From: Hylemonella gracilis str. Niagara R
Lineage (GTDB): Bacteria > Pseudomonadota > Gammaproteobacteria > Burkholderiales > Burkholderiaceae_C
Assembly: GCF_000600295.1 (NCBI RefSeq)
Contig: NZ_JEMG01000001.1
Span: forward strand, 2,667,232-2,731,231
Reading direction: 5' to 3'
DNA: 64,000 nucleotides
Below the pieces are notes generated by a model. That model searched no databases and was not told the origin of the DNA. It worked only from the letters and a program-made list of their open reading frames with translations. Shown here one piece after another: positions 34,277-42,857 of this stretch. The stretch's first letter is position 1. Each line of letters starts with the position of its first letter. The position numbers were made by a program, and so were the translations under genes.

Positions 34277-34312
34277 AAAAAAGGGCGGCAACCGAAGTTG
34301 CCGCCCTTTTTT
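34277..34312. terminator. Strong bidirectional terminator
   Basis: A perfect 16-bp inverted repeat (AAAAAAGGGCGGCAAC and GTTGCCGCCCTTTTTT) has a CGAA loop. It can end both the aminotransferase gene from the left and the minus-strand membrane gene from the right. Confidence 0.92.
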
Positions 34313-34350
34313 GACGCCCCGGATTCACCGGAACAGGATGCATGCGCCCA

Positions 34351-34992
34351 TCATCCCCGCGCGTACTCCGGCTTGTGCTCATCCTCATGTGCCAGGTGAT
34401 GGCCGGGGTCGATCAGCTCGCGCTTGACAAAGAGGTAATAAGGCGACTTCCAGTACATCATGATGTCGTGGAAGGGATCGGTCAGGATCTTGGTGGCCCA
34501 GACGATGCCGGTGTAGAGGTTCTGCTTGCGCCACAGCTGCAGCACGCGCACCAGCAAGCCAGCCACGCCCAACCAGAGCCAGAGCCAGCCTACGTTGAGC
34601 ACGAAGCCCGACAGGTCTTCGTGACGCTCCATCAGGCCAAGAAAGTCCGGGTCCAGCCACAGCACCAGGGGCAGACCAGCCCACACCGCCATCAGCACCA
34701 CCTTGCGCTGGATGTTGAAGCCGACCTTGATCTCTTCCTTGTACTCGTCGGTGACCTGGTTGATATGGTCGTAACCACGCGGCTCGAAGAAGAAGTGGCC
34801 CGACTGGCGCGTGACCATGGAAATCAACCAGCCGATCAGACCCGACACCGCCGGGTTCACGAACATGAAGCCGTAGGCCACGAGGAAAGAGATGGCGCTG
34901 ATGAAGTGCAGCGACTGGTTGATGCGGCTGTGGTGATAGTAGCGGTGGTCATCCCAGCGCTGTACCTTGAGATCGTGCAGAAAAGAGGACAC
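34351..34992 (-). CDS. Membrane protein, DUF962/Mpo1-like pattern
   Basis: The GTG start at 34992 (MSSFLHDLKVQRWDDHRYY) has an AGGAG 6-7 bases upstream and gives 213 residues. The N-terminal part (YYHHSRINQSLHFISAISFLVAYGF, then TRQSGHFFFEPRGYDHIN) recalls the HxxxN...H and GHxxxE pattern of DUF962/Mpo1-like proteins, which are iron-dependent fatty-acid alpha-oxidation dioxygenases in yeast. Four hydrophobic segments are visible. The family match is suggestive only. It stands alone between a glycosyltransferase and the terminator. Confidence 0.6.
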   Translation of the reverse strand: MSSFLHDLKVQRWDDHRYYHHSRINQSLHFISAISFLVAYGFMFVNPAVSGLIGWLISMVTRQSGHFFFEPRGYDHINQVTDEYKEEIKVGFNIQRKVVLMAVWAGLPLVLWLDPDFLGLMERHEDLSGFVLNVGWLWLWLGVAGLLVRVLQLWRKQNLYTGIVWATKILTDPFHDIMMYWKSPYYLFVKRELIDPGHHLAHEDEHKPEYARG

Positions 34993-35252
34993 GGAAAACT
35001 CCTAAGGAAGATTTGCGGAAAACCGGCTGATGCAGACGGTGCTGCCGCTCAATGCCCGCCTAGGGCGAGGCGGCAGGGTGTAACAGCCCTGCCATATTCA
35101 ACCTTGCGCGTGAAAAAACGATGACAAGCCCTGTGCTTGCGCGATGCTCTCGCCGGGACGTGCCCCAATGTTGTTTTGCCGCCCCGCCGCGCCCGCCGCA
35201 TTCACACAGATGCCATGCCATCGCCATCAATTTGCAATATCGCGCACTCAAG

Positions 35253-36605
35253 ATGGCCCGCATGAAGCCCACCTTCGATGACTCCGACATGGCCGATGCG
35301 ACGTACCAGGAACTCTGCATCGAGAACCTGCCCGCCACGCAAATGCAGCTGCGCCTGGCGGTCGTGACGGAGACCTATCCGCCGGAAGTGAATGGCGTCG
35401 CGCTGACCCTGCAACGCGTGGTGCAGGGCCTGCGCGAGCGCGGCCATCAGGTGCAGCTGGTGCGCCCGCGTCAGACACATGAGAAGACTGCGGTCGCATC
35501 GGGCGCGCTCGAGACACCTTCATCGGGCGGTGACACGGACGCGCAATCGCCCGACGTGCTACTGCGCGGCATGGCCATCCCGCGCTACCCGCATCTGCAG
35601 ATCGGTTTTCCGGCGCGCCGCCAGTTGCGGGCCTTGTGGTCGGTGCAGCGGCCCGACCTCGTGCACATCGCCACCGAAGGGCCACTGGGTTGGTCGGCAC
35701 TGCGCGTGGCGCGCAAGCTGCGCATTCCCGTCACCTCGGACTTCCGCACCAACTTCCATGCCTACAGCGGGCACTACCGGATGGGCTGGCTGGCCAAGCC
35801 CATCATGGCCTACCTCAAGCGCTTCCACAACCAGGCACAAGCCACCATGGTGCCCACCCGCGAGCTGGCAAACGAACTCGAAGCCCGCGGCTTCGAGCGC
35901 CTGCACGTCGTCGCGCGCGGGGTGGATACCCAATTGCTGCATCCGGCCCGGCGCGACCCCAAGTTGCGCGCGCAATGGTGCGAGCAGGCCGGCGTGCGTG
36001 CCGACGCCCCCGTGCTTCTGTGCGTGGGGCGCATCGCGCACGAAAAGAACCTGAACCTGCTGATCGCCGCCTGGAAGCAGGCCAGGCTGCAGCAACCCGA
36101 GCTGCTGCTGGTGCTCACCGGTGACGGTCCGGCGCGCGCTGAACTGCAGGCCGAGCTGGAACCTTACGGCCCCGCGGTCATCTTCACGGGCGTGCTGAAG
36201 GGCGAGGCCCTGGCGCGCTGTTACGCCAGCGCGGACATCTTCGCCTTCCCCAGCCGCACCGAAACCTTCGGCAACGTGGTGCTGGAAGCCATGGCCAGCG
36301 GCCTGGCCGTGCTGGCCTTCGACTACGCCGCCGCCGCGCAGCACATCACGCACGGCCACAACGGCCTGCTCGCGCCCCTGGACGAGGAAGCACTCTTCAT
36401 GCGGCACCTGGTCAACCTGGCGCGGGACGCCGACCTGCGCGCGCGACTGCGCGTGCGCGCCCACGAGACCGCACGCCGCTGCGGCTGGAGTGGCATCGTG
36501 GCCCAAGTGGAGACGGTGATGAAGAACGCCATTGCGCCGCTGCGCGTCGCCAGCGCGTCCAGCACGGTCGAAGGCAAGACGGAAGTTGAAGTCGAACCTG
36601 CTTGA
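35253..36605 (+). CDS. Group 1 glycosyltransferase
   Basis: The start at the ATG at 35253 (MARMKPTFDDSDMADATYQE) is a choice without a strong ribosome binding site; a more upstream start at 35121 is possible. From MQLRLAVVTETYPPEVNGVALTLQRVVQGLRERGH onward the 450-residue protein is a GT-B fold glycosyltransferase of the GT4 type: LLCVGRIAHEKNLNLLIAAW, the donor motif DIFAFPSRTETFGNVVLEAMASGLAVLAF with its E-x7-E pattern, and the C-terminal helix. It resembles mannosyl- and sulfoquinovosyl-type transferases acting on lipids. The acceptor is unknown. Confidence 0.87.
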   Translation: MARMKPTFDDSDMADATYQELCIENLPATQMQLRLAVVTETYPPEVNGVALTLQRVVQGLRERGHQVQLVRPRQTHEKTAVASGALETPSSGGDTDAQSPDVLLRGMAIPRYPHLQIGFPARRQLRALWSVQRPDLVHIATEGPLGWSALRVARKLRIPVTSDFRTNFHAYSGHYRMGWLAKPIMAYLKRFHNQAQATMVPTRELANELEARGFERLHVVARGVDTQLLHPARRDPKLRAQWCEQAGVRADAPVLLCVGRIAHEKNLNLLIAAWKQARLQQPELLLVLTGDGPARAELQAELEPYGPAVIFTGVLKGEALARCYASADIFAFPSRTETFGNVVLEAMASGLAVLAFDYAAAAQHITHGHNGLLAPLDEEALFMRHLVNLARDADLRARLRVRAHETARRCGWSGIVAQVETVMKNAIAPLRVASASSTVEGKTEVEVEPA

Positions 36606-36677
36606 GATGCGCTTGAGTTGCGCCTGAGCCGCTCACCTGCCAGTGCGGCTGGTACCCGAGGGCGATATGCCGGATGA

Positions 36678-38051
36678 CTACGACGCTGCAACGGCACCAC
36701 GCCGGCGCCGTGACATCATCAGGCCGACAAACCCAGCCAGGCTCAAACCCGTCAACACCATCACCGCCTGCACCGGTACCTGCAAGGCGATCAAGCCCGC
36801 GTACAGGGCCAGGGCGATCAGGACACCCAGGTTTTCATTGAAGCCCTGGACCGCGATGGACTGGCCCGCGCTCAGCAGACGGTGGCCGCGATGCTGCAGC
36901 AATGCGTTCATGGGCACCACCATGACGCCCCCGAGCGCGCCCAGGGCCAGCAACACGGGCAAGGCCCAGCGCCAGTCGGCGATCATCAGGGGGCCCAGCA
37001 CGAGCAAGGCGCCCATGGGCAGGCCCAACGCCAGCACGCGCAAGGCATGGCGCAGGCGCAGGCGGGTCGCGACCCAGACCGCACCGACAACCACCCCCCC
37101 GGCGACCGTGCCCTGCAGGTAGGCGGCCTGGTCCAGCCCCAGCGCCAGCACGCCGGTGGCCCACAGCAACACCGCGAACTGCATCAGCGCGGACAAGCCC
37201 CAGAACACCGAGGTGACGGCCAGCGAGAGGCCACCGCTGCGATCCTGCCAGAGCTGCCGGTTGGCGGCGCGGAAATCGATCCACAGCCGCCGGGGCGAGG
37301 CCCCGCCCCGGCGCGCGTAGGTCGCGCCGCTGGGCCGGATTCCCCAATGGCAGAACGCCGCCAGCACATACACCGCAACAACGCAGCCCAGAGACACTTG
37401 CAGCGTGCGCAGGGTGGACAGGCTGTCGGTGGGCATGGCCGACAAGGACACCGAAGGCAAGCAAGTCCCCAGCCCAGCCAGCCATTCACCCGCCACCACG
37501 GCTTGCACCCAGCTCGATTGCAGCCAGGCCGGCGCCACCAGGGCGCCACCCAGCACCACGCCCAGCAGCACCGACAGCACCACGGCCGACTCGACCCAGC
37601 CATTGGCCGCCACCAGCGCGGCCGGCGCAGTGCTTTCGGTCAAGAGGCCGTACTTGGCAGGCGCATAAGCCGAGGCCCCCAGCCCCACCAGCGCGAAGGC
37701 GGCCAGCGGGTGCAGGCCGGCCAGCAGGGCCAGGGCGCCGAGCAGCTTCAAGGCGTTCATCGCCACCATCAGTCGGCGCTTGCAGACCCGGTCAGCCAGG
37801 GCTCCGACAAAAGGCGCGAGCAGCACATAGGACAGGGTGAAGCTGAACTTGAGCAGTGGCGCCCACCAGGCTGGCGCGCCCAGGGCCAGCAGCCAGGCCA
37901 TGGTGACGATGAGCAAGGCGTTGTCGGCCAGCGCGGACAGGAACTGCGCGGCGATCAGCCAGACAAAACCCCGTGGCAAGCCGGACGCGCGCACGGGTCT
38001 GGCGGGGGGATGCGGTCCATCGGTGAGTGCGCGCTGCTCGGCCATGGTCAT
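36678..38051 (-). CDS. lplT: Lysophospholipid transporter LplT-like MFS protein
   Basis: This 457-residue protein has 12 hydrophobic segments and the LplT pattern: FVWLIAAQFLSALADNALLIVTMAWLL, FVGALADRVCKRRLMVAMNALKLLGALALL, ALVGLGASAYAPAKYGLLTE. LplT flips lysophospholipids inward for reacylation by Aas. The usual aas partner is not next to it here. It lies 26 bases upstream of the EAL-GGDEF gene stop on the same strand, so the two could be co-transcribed with the EAL-GGDEF gene first. Confidence 0.83.
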   Translation of the reverse strand: MTMAEQRALTDGPHPPARPVRASGLPRGFVWLIAAQFLSALADNALLIVTMAWLLALGAPAWWAPLLKFSFTLSYVLLAPFVGALADRVCKRRLMVAMNALKLLGALALLAGLHPLAAFALVGLGASAYAPAKYGLLTESTAPAALVAANGWVESAVVLSVLLGVVLGGALVAPAWLQSSWVQAVVAGEWLAGLGTCLPSVSLSAMPTDSLSTLRTLQVSLGCVVAVYVLAAFCHWGIRPSGATYARRGGASPRRLWIDFRAANRQLWQDRSGGLSLAVTSVFWGLSALMQFAVLLWATGVLALGLDQAAYLQGTVAGGVVVGAVWVATRLRLRHALRVLALGLPMGALLVLGPLMIADWRWALPVLLALGALGGVMVVPMNALLQHRGHRLLSAGQSIAVQGFNENLGVLIALALYAGLIALQVPVQAVMVLTGLSLAGFVGLMMSRRRRGAVAAS

Positions 38052-38077
38052 GCGAGCCCGTTCACGCGCGCCGCGAT

Positions 38078-39979
38078 TCAGGCATCGGCCCGTGCGCCCA
38101 GACTGGTGTGGACGGTGGGCCGTTCAGCTGCAGCGGTGGCGGCCAGGTCATCGGCCATCACATGCAAGCCTCCCGCCAACTTGGCCTCGTGCTTGGACAG
38201 GGAGGCCTTGGTGGCCAGCTCCTCCGCGTCGTGGTAGTCACCTCCAGCCACGCGCACCGCGCCGATGGACACCGTGGTACAGGGAAAGAAACGCCGCACG
38301 CCTTGCCGGTCCTCGGCCTCGACGCCGCCGCGCGCGCGCCCCTCTTCGTCGTACAGGTCACGTGCCTGACGGGCGAAGGTCGCGATGATGCGCTCGCAGC
38401 GCGCGCGCCAGTCCTCGCTCTGGAACAGGATCATGAAATCGTCTCCGCCGACATGGCCGACAAAGTCACGCTGCGGGTCGCTGTGCGCCGCGGCCAGGCG
38501 AGCCAGCAGACGGATCATCTCGTCGCCGCGCCAGTAACCGTAGTGGTCGTTGTAGGGCTTGAAGTTGTCCAGGTCCAGGTAGCAGACCGTGAAGGCGCCG
38601 CCGCTGTCGAGCAGGCGCTGCATGTGCAGGCTGATCGGGATGTTGCCGGGCAGCGAGGTCAGCGGGTTGGCGTGGCGCGCGGCCTCCAGCCGCAGCTCGG
38701 TCACGGAACGCACCAGTTGGTCGCCGGTGCCCAATCCCACGTATCGTCCGTTCTCGGTCACGATGAATCCATCGTTCAGGTAGCGCTGGTCCTGCGAGGT
38801 CAGGATGCCGACCAGCTCCTCGATGTCGAAGTTGCGCTCGATCAAGCGAGGCTCGCGGTTGGCGTGCTTGATGCAGGACTTGCGGCCGTGGATCTCGCGA
38901 AAATAGAGCGTGGCGTAGTGGTCCATGAACTGCTGGCGGTTCAGGATGGCGACGGGGCGTTCCCCGCCGCCGCCATCCGGCTCCACAACGGCCATGGCGT
39001 GCAGACCCGGATGCGCATGGAACATCGCTGCCGCCTCATCGTTGCTGGTCCCGGGCGTGAGCGTGGGCGCGTGAATGATGGACAGGTGCCGCAACTGGCC
39101 GCGCTGCGCCACGTAACGCTGCTCGGGCAGAACCGCCACGCGGTTGTCGAGCAACACGCTGGTTGCCTCGCGCGGCGGCTCGGCGCGGACTTCGGTGCCG
39201 GGCCGGCCCAGCAACCAGCCCTGCCCGTAGGCGATGCCCAGGTCGCGGATCACGCGCAGCTCAGCCTCGTGCTCGATGCCCTCGGCCACCAACGAGGTAC
39301 CAAACACATCGGCGATCTGCAGCAAAGCCTGCAAGGTTTTGAGCCGATCGGCGCTGCGATGGATGTCGTGGCTGAAGTACTTGTCGATCTTGACGATGTC
39401 GGGCTTGAGCTGCGACCACAGGCGCAGGCTGGAACGGCCGTCGCCGAAGTCGTCCAGGGCCAGGGCCAAGCCCTCGGACTGCAACGTGCGCGACACTTCC
39501 CCCAGCGCATCCATGTCGTCCACCCGCTCGTGCTCGGTGATCTCCAGCACCACCTTGCGTGGCGAAACCTGGAGATTGCGGATGCCTTGTGCGAGCAGCG
39601 CGGTGCCGCCCACATCCACCAGCCGCGACAGCGCGTTGGCGCTGATGTTCAGGAAGAGCCGCCCCGGCTGACGCAGCTTGCCCCAGCGTCGCAGGGAGAG
39701 CTGGAGGCAGAACAATTCAAATTCGTAAAGCAGGCCCTCCTCCTGCGCCAGGCGCAGCAGGGCTTCGGGCCGGTGCAACGGGCTGTGCTCCGGGCCGCGG
39801 ATCAGGGCCTCATGGGCATGCACGGTGGCCGACTTGAGGTCCACGATGGGCTGGAACACCGCGTGCAGACCGCCCTGCCGCATCAAGGCGGCGAGCGAAC
39901 CCGCGCTGTCCCGCGTCAGCGCATCGGGAACATAGAGGTGAACTTGGTCAATCACCCATTCATACTGCCCCGCGCGCAT
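38078..39979 (-). CDS. EAL-GGDEF protein with degenerate GGDDF site
   Basis: This 633-residue protein has an N-terminal EAL domain (about residues 25-265) that keeps the catalytic signature: HEALIR at 56-61, NISA at 111, EITEH at 147, DDFGDG at 176, KID at 198 and AEGIEHE at 232. A middle segment with CBS-like character (VVEPDGGGGERPVAILNRQQF) follows, then a GGDEF domain (about 450-600) whose signature reads GGDDF instead of GGDEF, which makes cyclase activity doubtful. A c-di-GMP phosphodiesterase with a sensory or degenerate GGDEF part fits best. The order EAL first, GGDEF last is less common. Eleven-base ATGA repeats lie upstream. Confidence 0.88.
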   Translation of the reverse strand: MRAGQYEWVIDQVHLYVPDALTRDSAGSLAALMRQGGLHAVFQPIVDLKSATVHAHEALIRGPEHSPLHRPEALLRLAQEEGLLYEFELFCLQLSLRRWGKLRQPGRLFLNISANALSRLVDVGGTALLAQGIRNLQVSPRKVVLEITEHERVDDMDALGEVSRTLQSEGLALALDDFGDGRSSLRLWSQLKPDIVKIDKYFSHDIHRSADRLKTLQALLQIADVFGTSLVAEGIEHEAELRVIRDLGIAYGQGWLLGRPGTEVRAEPPREATSVLLDNRVAVLPEQRYVAQRGQLRHLSIIHAPTLTPGTSNDEAAAMFHAHPGLHAMAVVEPDGGGGERPVAILNRQQFMDHYATLYFREIHGRKSCIKHANREPRLIERNFDIEELVGILTSQDQRYLNDGFIVTENGRYVGLGTGDQLVRSVTELRLEAARHANPLTSLPGNIPISLHMQRLLDSGGAFTVCYLDLDNFKPYNDHYGYWRGDEMIRLLARLAAAHSDPQRDFVGHVGGDDFMILFQSEDWRARCERIIATFARQARDLYDEEGRARGGVEAEDRQGVRRFFPCTTVSIGAVRVAGGDYHDAEELATKASLSKHEAKLAGGLHVMADDLAATAAAERPTVHTSLGARADA

Positions 39980-39999
39980 GACGAAATCAGGTCAACATG

Positions 40000-40039
40000 A
40001 TGAATAAAAGATGACACACCCATGACCAATACATGAAGG
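40000..40039 (-). promoter_or_regulatory. Four 11-bp-spaced Pho-box-like repeats upstream of EAL-GGDEF
   Basis: On the minus strand the words CCTTCAT, TGGTCAT, GTGTCAT and TATTCAT occur at 40033, 40022, 40011 and 40000 (left coordinates), each exactly 11 bases apart, as in PhoB boxes (CTGTCAT-N4). The fits to CTGTCAT are weaker than those at 44732-44771. The array ends 21 bases before the assigned start, so the transcript would have a very short leader. Confidence 0.35.
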
Positions 40040-40118
40040 CACTCAAACACGGTAGCAGTTTCACGACCGAGTCGGTATAACCGCGTGCTTTTGCCACCCA
40101 CTTCCGAGCCACCGCGCC

Positions 40119-40682
40119 ATGAACCCATCCTCCAAGCCGAACAAGACCTCCACCGACCCGGTCGAAGCCACCGCCCAGACCCGCAAGAAAACCAAGGCCC
40201 TGAAATCCGCTTCGGCGCCCAAGGCCAGTCAAACCGCCAAGAAACCGGCACAGTCGACGCCCCAGGTCAAAGCCAAACCCAAGGCACTCGACAAGAAGCC
40301 CAAGCTCGTGCACGACAGCTACAGCCTGCCCAAGGACGAAGCCGCCGCGCTGGGTGTGCTCAAGCGGCGCGTCGCGGCGCTGGGTCTGCCGGTCAAGAAG
40401 AACCATCTGCTGCGCGCTGGGCTGCTGACGCTGAGTCAGTTGGGCGACGCCACGCTGCTGGACGCCCTGCGCGCACTGCCGGAGCCAAGCCGCGCTGACG
40501 CATCAAGCGCCACGCCCAAACCCGCCAAGACTAAGGCCGTGAAGACCAAGACGATCAAGCCTGGCCAATCCACGGAGCAGGCAAAGGCAGGCAAGGCAAA
40601 GAAAGCGGCCAAGGCAAGCAAGGCCTCCAAGCCCGCCCAGGCCCAGCAAACCGCCCAACCCACGCCCGAGGCGCAGGCCTAG
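40119..40682 (+). CDS. Lysine-rich H1-like protein with a conserved core
   Basis: This 187-residue protein has Lys/Ala/Pro-rich, presumably disordered arms at both ends (for example KAKPKALDKKPK and KTKAVKTKTIK) and a conserved core of about 60 residues: HDSYSLPKDEAAALGVLKRR, then AALGLPVKKNHLLRAGLLTL and LSQLGDATLLDALRAL. The core recalls a short domain found in betaproteobacterial proteins next to ppk, and the arms resemble histone H1-, AlgP- or PhaF-like nucleoid proteins. DNA or polyphosphate binding is plausible because of charge and position, but not shown. It is convergent with ppk. Confidence 0.72.
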   Translation: MNPSSKPNKTSTDPVEATAQTRKKTKALKSASAPKASQTAKKPAQSTPQVKAKPKALDKKPKLVHDSYSLPKDEAAALGVLKRRVAALGLPVKKNHLLRAGLLTLSQLGDATLLDALRALPEPSRADASSATPKPAKTKAVKTKTIKPGQSTEQAKAGKAKKAAKASKASKPAQAQQTAQPTPEAQA

Positions 40683-40694
40683 GCCACTCAACAC

Positions 40695-42857
40695 TCAAGC
40701 CCCGTAACGTCCCATCAGGGCGCGCTGCACGCTGAGGGCCGGCGCACCGCTGGCCGGCTGCAGGCGCTCATAACGGCCGTCGGGCATCAGCTCCCAGGCG
40801 CCGTCGTTGTCCTTGAGCGCGGCGGTCAGCGTTTCGTCGATGACCCGCTGGCGCAGGGCCGGGTCCAGCACGGGCCAGGCCAACTCCACGCGGCGCAGCA
40901 TGTTGCGGTTCATCCAGTCCGCACTGGCCAGGTAGAGGGACTCCTCGGCCTGCGCGCCATCACCATGGCGGAAGTAAAACACCCGCGCATGTTCCAGGAA
41001 GCGTCCGATGATGGAACGCACGCGGATGTTGTCGGTCTGACCGGGCACGCGGGCCGGCAGCATGCAGGCACCGCGCACGATCAGGTCGATCTTCACCCCT
41101 TGCCGTCCGGCCTCGATGAGCGCGCGGATCAGAGGCTCATCGGTCAGCGCGTTCATCTTGGCCACCAGGCGCGCGGGCTGGCCTGCGGCTGCGGCGGCCT
41201 TCAGGGTTTCGATTTTCTCCAGCAGCTTCTTGTGCAGATGGAAGGGCGCCATCCAGAGCTGATGCAGCTTGGGCAGGCGATTCTGACCCGCCAGGTGGAT
41301 GAAGACCTGCTCCACATCCGCCGTGATCTGCGGGTCGGCGGTCAGGTGGCTCCAGTCCGTGTAGAAGCGTGCCGTGGCCGGGTTGTAATTGCCGGTGGAC
41401 AGGTGGGCGTAGCGCTTGAGCGTCGGTGTGCCATGGGCCCCGGGCACGCGCCGCGTGACCAGCATGGCCTTGGCGTGGGTCTTGAGCCCCACCACGCCGT
41501 AGAGCACCTGCACGCCGATGAACTCCAAGCGCTCGGCCCAGTCGATGTTCACTTCCTCGTCGAAGCGCGCCTTGAGCTCCAGCACCACCGTGACTTCCTT
41601 GCCACGCCGCACGGCCTCGCGCAGCAAGTCCATCAGGGCCGAATTCGCACCCGTGCGGTAGACGGTCTGACGGATGGCCAGCACTTGTGGGTCGTTCACG
41701 GCCTCGCGCAGGAAATCGAGCACACCGTCGAAACGCTCGTAGGGTTGGTGGATCAGCACATCGCCGCGCTCCAAGCGCTCAAAGATGGACATGGCGCCCA
41801 CCGCGCCCGAGGCGGCCACGGCGCCCTGGGCCGTGCCCGCCAGTTGCGACGGATAACTCGCCCGGTAGGACGGGAAGCGCAGGCGTTTTTCCAATCGGGG
41901 GTCGTTGATCAGATCGACCAGTTGCCCCAGGCGCACCAGATTCACCGGCCCATGCACGCGGTAGAGCGCGCCCTCGGGCAGGTCGAACTGGCCGAGCAGG
42001 AAGTCGGCCAAGTCCTGCGGGCAGCCGGCCGAGACCTCCAGGCGCACGGCCTGGCCATAGTGGCGATGTTCCAGCCCCTGGCGCAAGGCGGTGCGCAGGT
42101 TCTTCACGTCCTCCTCGTCCACCGCGAGATCGGAATGGCGCGTGACGCGGAACTGCGAGAAATGCCGCACCTCGCGCCCCGGAAACAGATCCTCCAGGTG
42201 CGCGCGGATCACGCTGGACAGCGAGACGAAGAGCCGCCGTTTGCGGCTGCCCTGGCCGCAGAGTTTGTCCGGCATGGGGATCAGACGCGGCAGGGCGCGC
42301 GGCACCTTGACGATGGCGATGTCGTTCTCGCGTCCAAAGGCGTCCTTGCCGCCCAGGCGCACGATGAAGTTCAGCGACTTGTTCGCCACCTGCGGAAAGG
42401 GGTGCGAGGGGTCCAGCCCCACCGGGATCAGCAGAGGCTGCACATCCTGCTCGAAGTACTGCTTGACCCAGCGCCGCTGGGCCGGGTTGCGGTCACCGTG
42501 GGAAACGATCTCGATGCCCTCCTTGCGGAAGGCAGGCATCAGCTCGTCGTTGTAGAGCGCGTACTGGCGGTCCACCAGTTCGTGGATCGCGGTCGACAAG
42601 CGCGTGAAGGAGGCCACGGTGTAGAGGCCTTGCGTGTCCTTGCGCTGGCAGGCCATCAGGTGCGGTTCCGAGCGCACCTCGAAAAATTCGTCGAGATTGG
42701 ACGAGACGATGCACAGGTAACGAAGGCGCTCCAGCAAGGGCACCTCGGCGCGGCAGGCCCAGTCAAAGACGCGCCAATTGAAGGCCAGGATGCTGTGGTC
42801 GCGGTCCAGCAGAGGCAGGGCCACCTCGGCGGCGGCGGCCAGGTTGGCGGCACTCAT
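40695..42857 (-). CDS. ppk: Polyphosphate kinase 1
   Basis: This 720-residue protein has the PPK1 layout: N-terminal DRDHSILAFNWRVFDWACRAEVPLLERLRYLCIVSSNLDEFFEVR, the mid-region with ALKARFDEEVNIDWAERLE, the catalytic-histidine segment VVGLKTHAKAML (His autophosphorylated), and the C-terminal domain NRNMLRRVELAWPVLDP. It transfers the ATP gamma-phosphate to polyphosphate. It is the last gene of the olsB-like/lpxH-like/ppk operon: its ATG overlaps the phosphoesterase stop codon by 4 bases (ATGA). Pho-box repeats precede the operon. Confidence 0.96.
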   Translation of the reverse strand: MSAANLAAAAEVALPLLDRDHSILAFNWRVFDWACRAEVPLLERLRYLCIVSSNLDEFFEVRSEPHLMACQRKDTQGLYTVASFTRLSTAIHELVDRQYALYNDELMPAFRKEGIEIVSHGDRNPAQRRWVKQYFEQDVQPLLIPVGLDPSHPFPQVANKSLNFIVRLGGKDAFGRENDIAIVKVPRALPRLIPMPDKLCGQGSRKRRLFVSLSSVIRAHLEDLFPGREVRHFSQFRVTRHSDLAVDEEDVKNLRTALRQGLEHRHYGQAVRLEVSAGCPQDLADFLLGQFDLPEGALYRVHGPVNLVRLGQLVDLINDPRLEKRLRFPSYRASYPSQLAGTAQGAVAASGAVGAMSIFERLERGDVLIHQPYERFDGVLDFLREAVNDPQVLAIRQTVYRTGANSALMDLLREAVRRGKEVTVVLELKARFDEEVNIDWAERLEFIGVQVLYGVVGLKTHAKAMLVTRRVPGAHGTPTLKRYAHLSTGNYNPATARFYTDWSHLTADPQITADVEQVFIHLAGQNRLPKLHQLWMAPFHLHKKLLEKIETLKAAAAAGQPARLVAKMNALTDEPLIRALIEAGRQGVKIDLIVRGACMLPARVPGQTDNIRVRSIIGRFLEHARVFYFRHGDGAQAEESLYLASADWMNRNMLRRVELAWPVLDPALRQRVIDETLTAALKDNDGAWELMPDGRYERLQPASGAPALSVQRALMGRYGA

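Noticed and set aside
32612..34291. Long minus-strand frame (559 codons)
   Set aside because: It lies fully opposite the aminotransferase gene and has the composition of a GC-rich antisense shadow; no family pattern is seen.
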